Assembly (NCBI RefSeq): GCF_001037495.1
Contig: NZ_KQ089822.1
Location: forward strand, 1,984,001 to 2,048,000
Direction: 5' to 3'
Length of the DNA: 64,000 bases
Origin: Citrobacter sp. MGH106
GTDB taxonomy: Bacteria; Pseudomonadota; Gammaproteobacteria; Enterobacterales; Enterobacteriaceae
The notes below the pieces were generated by a model that was not told the origin of the DNA, ran no database searches, and saw nothing but the letters and a program-made list of their open reading frames with translations. This document shows positions 58,633 to 64,000 of the stretch, piece after piece (position 1 is the first letter of the stretch; each line of letters starts with the position of its first letter). The translations under genes and the position numbers were made by a program.

Positions 58633-59428
58633 ACGCGCACCTTTTTTACTCAAACTGGCTGCATGGGGAGGCGTGATTTTTCTGCACTTTCCCATCCTCA
58701 TTATTGCCACCTATGCTTTTAATACCGAGGAGGCTGCTTTTAGTTTTCCACCCCAGGGGTTAACGCTTCGTTGGTTTAGCGTTGCGGCGCAGCGCAGCGA
58801 CATCCTTGAATCAGTGACGTTGTCACTTAAAATTGCTGCGCTGTCGACAGCTATTGCCCTGATCCTGGGAACGTTAGCAGCGGCTGCACTGTGGCGCAGG
58901 GACTTTTTTGGCAAGAGCGCAATATCGCTGTTGTTGCTTTTGCCGATTGCATTGCCGGGCATTATTACTGGCCTGGCGCTGCTGAGTGCGTTTAAAACCA
59001 TCAATCTGGAACCGGGGTTCCTGACGATCGTTGTGGGACATGCGACGTTTTGTGTGGTGGTGGTTTTTAACAACGTCGTGGCGCGCTTTCGCCGCACTTC
59101 ATGGAGTCTGGTTGAAGCATCGATGGATCTGGGTGCCAACGGCTGGCAGACCTTCCGCTATGTCGTATTGCCGAATTTAGCGTCGGCACTGTTGGCGGGT
59201 GGCATGCTGGCGTTTGCTTTGTCGTTTGATGAAATCATCGTGACAACGTTCACCGCCGGACATGAAAGAACGCTTCCTTTATGGCTGCTTAATCAATTGG
59301 GACGTCCACGCGATGTTCCTGTCACCAACGTTGTGGCATTGCTGGTCATGCTGGTTACAACACTGCCAATTTTAGGGGCCTGGTGGCTAACGCGTGAAGG
59401 CGAAACTCTCGCCGGAAACGGTAAATAA
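58622..59428 (+). CDS. ydcV: YdcV, ABC transporter permease
   Basis: The 268-residue protein is the PotC-type permease partner of YdcU, with six helices. The EAA loop is [19 protein letters not shown] near 165-183. A TTG at 58619 gives one extra residue; the ATG at 58622 ([17 protein letters not shown]) matches E. coli. It ends 21 bases before patD. Confidence 0.95.
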   Translation: MHSERAPFLLKLAAWGGVIFLHFPILIIATYAFNTEEAAFSFPPQGLTLRWFSVAAQRSDILESVTLSLKIAALSTAIALILGTLAAAALWRRDFFGKSAISLLLLLPIALPGIITGLALLSAFKTINLEPGFLTIVVGHATFCVVVVFNNVVARFRRTSWSLVEASMDLGANGWQTFRYVVLPNLASALLAGGMLAFALSFDEIIVTTFTAGHERTLPLWLLNQLGRPRDVPVTNVVALLVMLVTTLPILGAWWLTREGETLAGNGK

Positions 59429-59449
59429 ACGACAATATGGGAAATTGCT

Positions 59450-60877
59450 ATGCAACATTTATTACTGATTAACGGTGAGCTGGTCGGCGGTGAAGGTGAA
59501 AAGCAGCCAGTTTACAACCCTGCGACCGGAGAGCTTATCCTGGAAATTGCGGAGGCGTCGGCTGCGCAGGTTGATGCCGCCGTTCGCGCTGCGGACCATG
59601 CGTTTACAGCATGGGGACAAACAACGCCGAAAGTGCGATCGGAGCTCCTGCTTAAACTGGCGGATACCATCGCAAACAATGCCCGAACATTTGCTGAGCT
59701 GGAGTCTCTCAACTGCGGCAAGCCGTTGCACTGTGTGCTCAATGATGAAATTCCAGCCATCGTGGATGTTTTCCGCTTTTTTGCCGGGGCTGCTCGCACC
59801 TTGCACGGGTCGGCTGCCGGGGAGTATCTGGAAGGGCATACGTCAATGATCCGCCGAGATCCGCTCGGGGTGGTGGCATCTATTGCCCCATGGAACTATC
59901 CGCTGATGATGGCTGCATGGAAACTGGCACCGGCGTTGGCGGCAGGTAACTGCGTGGTAATCAAACCTTCAGAAATTACGCCACTTACGGCGCTGAAACT
60001 GGCGGAATACGCGAAAGATATCTTCCCGGCAGGTGTCATTAACGTCCTGTTCGGCAGAGGCGCAACGGTGGGCGATCCGCTGACCGGACATGAAAAAGTG
60101 CGTATGGTTTCGTTGACGGGCTCCATTGTGACCGGGGAGCACATCATTCAGCATACCGCGCCTACGATTAAGCGCACGCATATGGAACTGGGTGGAAAAG
60201 CGCCAGTCATTATTTTTGATGATGCCGATCTGGATGCGGTCGTTAATGGTGTGCGAACGTTTGGTTATTACAACGCCGGACAGGATTGCACTGCGGCTTG
60301 CCGCATCTATGCACAAAAGGGGATTTATGATGCGCTGGTAGAAAAACTGGGCGCGGCTGTCGCCAGCCTGAAAACCGGGGCGCCGGATGATGAATCAACA
60401 GAACTGGGGCCATTAAGTTCAAAAGCACACCTTGAGCGCGTGGCAAAAGCAGTAGAAGAGGCCAAAGCACTTGGCCACATCAAAGTCATCACTGGCGGTA
60501 AAAAAGTGGAGGGAGGTGGCTATTATTTTGCTCCGACGCTGCTGGCAGGGGCGAAGCAGGAAGATGCCATCGTTCAACGGGAAGTCTTTGGTCCGGTGGT
60601 TAGCGTGACCGTCTTTGATGAAGAAGAACAGGTGCTGGCGTGGGCAAACGATTCGAAGTACGGGCTGGCGTCGTCTGTCTGGACGCGGGACGTTGGTCGC
60701 GCACATCGGGTAAGTGCTCGTCTGCAGTATGGCTGTACCTGGGTCAATACCCACTTCACGCTGGTGAGTGAAATGCCGCATGGCGGACAAAAACAGTCAG
60801 GTTATGGCAAAGATATGTCGGTTTACGGGCTGGAGGATTACACGGTTGTCCGGCATGTGATGATCAAACACGAGTAA
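59450..60877 (+). CDS. patD: PatD (Prr, YdcW), gamma-aminobutyraldehyde dehydrogenase
   Basis: The 475-residue protein is an NAD-dependent aldehyde dehydrogenase that turns 4-aminobutanal into GABA in putrescine breakdown. The catalytic Glu is in [10 protein letters not shown] near 247 and the catalytic Cys in [12 protein letters not shown] near 281. The Trp/Asn segment APWNYPLMM is near 147. It is the last gene of the ydcSTUV-patD operon, which links uptake of a polyamine-like substrate with its oxidation. Confidence 0.96.
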   Translation: MQHLLLINGELVGGEGEKQPVYNPATGELILEIAEASAAQVDAAVRAADHAFTAWGQTTPKVRSELLLKLADTIANNARTFAELESLNCGKPLHCVLNDEIPAIVDVFRFFAGAARTLHGSAAGEYLEGHTSMIRRDPLGVVASIAPWNYPLMMAAWKLAPALAAGNCVVIKPSEITPLTALKLAEYAKDIFPAGVINVLFGRGATVGDPLTGHEKVRMVSLTGSIVTGEHIIQHTAPTIKRTHMELGGKAPVIIFDDADLDAVVNGVRTFGYYNAGQDCTAACRIYAQKGIYDALVEKLGAAVASLKTGAPDDESTELGPLSSKAHLERVAKAVEEAKALGHIKVITGGKKVEGGGYYFAPTLLAGAKQEDAIVQREVFGPVVSVTVFDEEEQVLAWANDSKYGLASSVWTRDVGRAHRVSARLQYGCTWVNTHFTLVSEMPHGGQKQSGYGKDMSVYGLEDYTVVRHVMIKHE

Positions 60878-61245
60878 AATCTTCAGTCGCGAACAGTGAA
60901 AGAGGCACGGATAGCTAAATATTGGCAAACGTGTCTCTATACTATGCGCGCCACTGGCCTCGTCGCCATTGGACGGCGGTAAGTTGGAATTATCCGCGAG
61001 GTCAGACTAATTTCGCATTAAACGGGACCTTGTTCCCGAACCACAAATTCCCCCCCATAAATGCATTACTGAACAGCATACACACATTGCCAGGTTTTAT
61101 TATTTAATGCCGCAGAAGGATTAGGGATATTACGCATTAAGGATAATTTACCGGATGGCGGTGGAGTGGGAAGATCACATACTAATGGCAGAGAGAACGC
61201 CATCTCTCTGCCAGCAGGCGCTGCAATTAATCAACACGAATCACA
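60878..61245. other. Intergenic region between patD and yncL
   Basis: About 370 bases with no convincing coding frame. A hairpin (GGCAGAGAG with CTCTCTGCC at 61187-61212) lies downstream of yncL but has no T tract on either strand. No known small RNA was recognised. Confidence 0.5.
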
Positions 61246-61341
61246 TCACGCAAACCAGCCGAACCTTACGGATATCAGGCTGAAAAGTCCTACAGCAGCA
61301 AATATATTTATCAGCACAACAGTTTTACTGGAAACATTCAT
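61246..61341 (-). CDS. yncL: YncL, 31-residue membrane protein
   Basis: The product, MNVSSKTVVLINIFAAVGLF followed by SLISVRFGWFA, is a single-helix protein nearly identical to E. coli YncL (31 residues), one of its known small stress-responsive membrane proteins. AGGTGG lies five bases before the ATG. It lies between patD and ortT on the opposite strand, as in E. coli. Function unknown. Confidence 0.88.
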   Translation of the reverse strand: MNVSSKTVVLINIFAAVGLFSLISVRFGWFA

Positions 61342-61370
61342 TTTTGCCACCTTTCGATTTAACCCCTATG

Positions 61371-61399
61371 GGTATAGTACGGGTTAAGACGAACCGCAA
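61371..61399 (-). promoter_or_regulatory. Likely promoter of yncL
   Basis: On the minus strand TTGCGG, 17 bases, then TATACC give a fair sigma70 promoter that would start transcription about 25 bases before the yncL ATG. Confidence 0.4.
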
Positions 61400-61533
61400 T
61401 AGTACCCATTCTGAACATTGTGGTAACAGGGTGTTTTTCAGGCGTTTCTCTGAAAAAAATGAATAAAACTTGATGTGAGTCATGAAAAAGAGCATATTGC
61501 GCGCGATTTTCCCCTCTGGCCTGGATGCCCCAA

Positions 61534-61707
61534 ATGTCTTTGTACCAAAAAATGCTGGTTTTTTATGCGGTGATGGCCGCAGTCGCGGCTATCATCACCT
61601 GGTTTCTATCCCGCGATAAAAAGCGTATTCGCTTTCTGAGTGCGGTGTTAGTTGGGGCGACATGGCCGATGAGTTTTCCCGTCGCACTCCTGTTTTCTCT
61701 TTTTTGA
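61534..61707 (+). CDS. ortT: OrtT (YdcX), orphan membrane toxin of the GhoT family
   Basis: The 57-residue protein MSLYQKMLVFYAVMAAVAAI and on through a second helix with VGATWPMSFPVALLFSLF matches E. coli OrtT (YdcX). OrtT is a membrane toxin related to GhoT with no linked antitoxin; it lowers growth and ATP and is linked to stringent-response stress. A frame from 61525 adds three residues; the ATG at 61534 gives the known protein. It is convergent with srfC. Confidence 0.92.
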   Translation: MSLYQKMLVFYAVMAAVAAIITWFLSRDKKRIRFLSAVLVGATWPMSFPVALLFSLF

Positions 61708-61726
61708 TGGCGGCGTTACCGCCGCT

Positions 61727-63886
61727 TCAGGTACTGAGCAAGGCGAGCAATTGTTTCCTGTCTGCCTCAGTAATATCTGAAGGATGTTGATAGCCCACAT
61801 TCTCATTAGCACGAGTGTAGAGAGCAACCAGCCAGTCGTACACATAACGGCTTGCACCATGCAGCGGCTGTTCATCCAGCTTTGTCAGACGGAACATAGG
61901 TTGTTGCACCGGCGCGCTAAAAATAGCCGTACCCTTTTGGATCCTGCTGGCTGGCCGCTTTTCCTCCGCTACGTTGGCATAGCCAAGCCAGGTAATAAAA
62001 TCACCGATATCGGCGTGCAACTGTGCCCCGCAGACGTTCTCGCGTTGCATAATACGCTGTAACTGCTGAGGCATCTGCAGTCTGTAGCTGGTCGTGACCA
62101 GTATGTCGGCAACCTGCCTCAACGTACGGGGTTCCAGGCGAAGACGTCGCGCATTATTCTCATTGCGGCACCATTGACGTACATGGTTGACCCACATTTT
62201 ATGCGCCTGATATCCGGTTTCTTTATTCTCATGCTGATGCGATGTGTCCTGCACCTCAGCAAACAGATCGATCTCTTCATTAAATAAGCCACTGACCTGT
62301 TCTTCCCGTGGCTGCTGAATGCGTAGCAGGGACTCAAAACTGCGCATTGGCGGCAGCAGACCATCCAACAGCTCGCCATGTTTTGCCGCCTGTGCCTGTA
62401 ACTGGCGGATCACTGATTCGCTCGCACCGGATCCCTCATCAGCAACATTCAGCCAGGTGTTCAGGGTTTCGCGAATGCGCTGCTGGTACTGCTCGCGAAG
62501 GGAAGTCAATCGGGCCTCGCGCTGGTGCGGTGACGTTGCCTGAGACAACCATTCAACAAGTCGCTGAACACTATGTTTGTCCAGTGCCTGCAACGTGCCC
62601 CAGTGTAATCCGGGTTTGCCCATTAATTGTTGAACGGCTTCATCCAGGTTTTGCTGCGTAGTAAAACGTGCGTCCTGGGGAGTAATCGCCCATACCACGC
62701 CAGGCAACGCGGCATCATGCAGCGGTTGGGTATCGTTGACCCAACCCAGCAGCGTTCGGGTAATCGCTGGCGTCTGTGAACGCGTAGATACGGCATTGCA
62801 GATCACTAAGACATCCGGTTGTAGATGCTGGCGGTAATGTTCCAGCATCCAACCTAATTTTGCACGCCACAACGGATGCGGGTGCGTATCAGGTGCAAGA
62901 GGAATATCCAGCAGATCCACATTGCCAAGCACATTGTCTTCAACTGGCAGTACCAGTTCACTCGTTAGCAGGGCCAGGGAGTCCAGCGAGAGGCTGACCG
63001 CATTGAGTAACTGATTATTATCAATGGGATGAACGACCACGTCGCTTTGTGCATCACTTCCGGTTAATGCTACCTGGGTCAGGAAGTTTTCGGCGGGCAA
63101 ACCAAAATGGTCGACCAGCAAGCTTAGCGGCGCGGCTATTTCTTGCGCATGACCGGTTTGCTGCAACGTGTGTGCCAGCGCCAGCCATTGCTGCGTTAGC
63201 TCCGGTTGTTCCCCCCATAGCAACGCCCATGCGTGTGCCCGGGTAGTCAGATCCAGTGCGGGAAGTAGTGTGGCAAAGTGATGCCACAATGCATCGTCAA
63301 TTTGCTGCTGGCTGGAGGGAACACTGTTTCGCCAGAAGCGGCCGATTGCCGCCACATCTTGTGCGGAAACCCCCTGAACTGGATGACGCTGGCGCAGCGT
63401 CTGCCATTTTTCCAGTCGTGCTTCAATGATTGACCTCTCAACCTGGCGGTTGTCGGGTAATGAGCAGAACTGCGCGATAAACAGTTGTACCAGTTCTGCC
63501 TCACTCATCAACCGTAGACGCAGAGGCCATTCGCTATCAATCGGGTTTTCTTTACGCGTAAAACGGATCGCCATATTGGTCGGTGCATGTCCGGGGTTAA
63601 TATGCGTAAAGTAATCAAAACTACGGTCCGGGGCGGTGATGTTGAGTTTGCCATTGTCATTGCTACACAGGGCGGATAACAGATGCGCTTTCGCCGGTTG
63701 AGAATGTCCATATAATCCAACACAACCTTGCGCGGTTAATGCCGCATTCAGCGCAGATTCATTAACTGCCGTCAGCGTTAGCTGAGCCAACAGAGCGTCC
63801 GCTTCATCATCAAGACGTGTCGTACGCTGACGTGTTTCAGTCACCCATTTGATGGCGGCCTGTGCGGTGTTTAACATCTTGCTCAT
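61727..63886 (-). CDS. srfC: SrfC, putative virulence factor
   Basis: The 719-residue protein matches SrfC of Salmonella in length and position (next to ortT and patD). The N-terminal part has a helical stretch and a poorly kept P-loop-like segment GLYGHSQPAKAHLLSAL near 55, and the rest is mostly helical. srfABC was reported as SsrB-regulated in Salmonella; later work puts srf genes under flagellar control. The molecular role is unknown. The ATG overlaps the srfB stop (AAATGA), so the genes are coupled. Confidence 0.88.
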   Translation of the reverse strand: MSKMLNTAQAAIKWVTETRQRTTRLDDEADALLAQLTLTAVNESALNAALTAQGCVGLYGHSQPAKAHLLSALCSNDNGKLNITAPDRSFDYFTHINPGHAPTNMAIRFTRKENPIDSEWPLRLRLMSEAELVQLFIAQFCSLPDNRQVERSIIEARLEKWQTLRQRHPVQGVSAQDVAAIGRFWRNSVPSSQQQIDDALWHHFATLLPALDLTTRAHAWALLWGEQPELTQQWLALAHTLQQTGHAQEIAAPLSLLVDHFGLPAENFLTQVALTGSDAQSDVVVHPIDNNQLLNAVSLSLDSLALLTSELVLPVEDNVLGNVDLLDIPLAPDTHPHPLWRAKLGWMLEHYRQHLQPDVLVICNAVSTRSQTPAITRTLLGWVNDTQPLHDAALPGVVWAITPQDARFTTQQNLDEAVQQLMGKPGLHWGTLQALDKHSVQRLVEWLSQATSPHQREARLTSLREQYQQRIRETLNTWLNVADEGSGASESVIRQLQAQAAKHGELLDGLLPPMRSFESLLRIQQPREEQVSGLFNEEIDLFAEVQDTSHQHENKETGYQAHKMWVNHVRQWCRNENNARRLRLEPRTLRQVADILVTTSYRLQMPQQLQRIMQRENVCGAQLHADIGDFITWLGYANVAEEKRPASRIQKGTAIFSAPVQQPMFRLTKLDEQPLHGASRYVYDWLVALYTRANENVGYQHPSDITEADRKQLLALLST

Positions 63887-64000
63887 TTCAGGTACACGCT
63901 CCCGCTATCAATCCAGTAATGGCTGCCGCTATGACGACGGTCTGCCAGCGTATTCAGTTTTAACGTTAAGGCATTGGCGGCAACGGGTGTGCCATCCTGC
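63883..64000 (-). CDS. srfB: SrfB, putative virulence factor, C-terminal end
   Basis: Only the last ~38 residues are present, ending LNTLADRRHSGSHYWIDSGS then VYLK and TGA, whose last bases overlap the srfC start. Identity rests on position directly upstream of srfC, as in Salmonella; the visible part is too short to assign on its own. Confidence 0.7.
   Translation of the reverse strand, partial: QDGTPVAANALTLKLNTLADRRHSGSHYWIDSGSVYLK

Noticed and set aside
61187-61212. Hairpin downstream of yncL as a terminator
   Set aside because: The 9-bp stem is perfect but no T run follows on either strand, so I do not call it a terminator.

Overview
The window is a 64 kb piece of an enterobacterial chromosome. 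Most genes are close relatives of Escherichia coli K-12 genes. Several arrangements point to the Salmonella/Citrobacter side of the family: a degenerate EAL gene beside sap, frmRA directly before trg, a Trg receptor ending in NWETF, and srfBC beside ortT. I cannot name the species from sequence reading alone. No rRNA, tRNA or CRISPR array was seen.

Layout. 1-11603: pdeR (cut by the window edge), rnb, yciW, fabI, a degenerate EAL-domain gene on the other strand, and the peptide importer operon sapABCDF. 11604-15728: a scar of a tyrosine integrase, then an RND efflux pump gene and its TetR regulator, with a clear palindromic operator upstream of the pump. 15978-18662: the phage shock system, pspF divergent from pspABCD, with sigma54 and IHF sites between them. 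pspE is absent. 18663-23460: a mosaic island of broken IS3-family transposase pieces at both ends, phage remnants, an orphan 387-residue protein with its own terminator, an AT-rich pair of small genes (one DUF1353-like), and a cluster of GGGGGCAAAA repeats at the right edge. 23566-26877: formaldehyde detoxification (frmR, frmA) and the chemoreceptor trg with a flagellar-type promoter. 26926-33130: a complete chaperone-usher fimbrial operon.

33471-64000 follows the K-12 ydcI-to-ortT order (ydcI, ydcJ, opgD, ydcH, rimL, ydcK, tehAB, ydcL, ydcO, sutR, rlhA, yncJ, ydcR, ydcSTUV, patD, yncL, ortT) with insertions relative to K-12: a manganese-type pyrophosphatase, a lipoprotein racemase, a DMT exporter with an AraC regulator, and a cyanide-insensitive-type bd oxidase operon with a DUF2474 small subunit. 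The window ends in srfC and the 3' end of srfB.

The most interesting part is the island between pspD and frmR. It sits exactly where the K-12-like order jumps from the psp locus to the trg-ydcI locus, so it marks a rearrangement join as well as carrying genes I cannot assign. The 387-residue protein at 19127-20290 and the two-gene unit at 21355-22249 are the best candidates for undescribed function. The role of any of them, including phage defence, is inference only.
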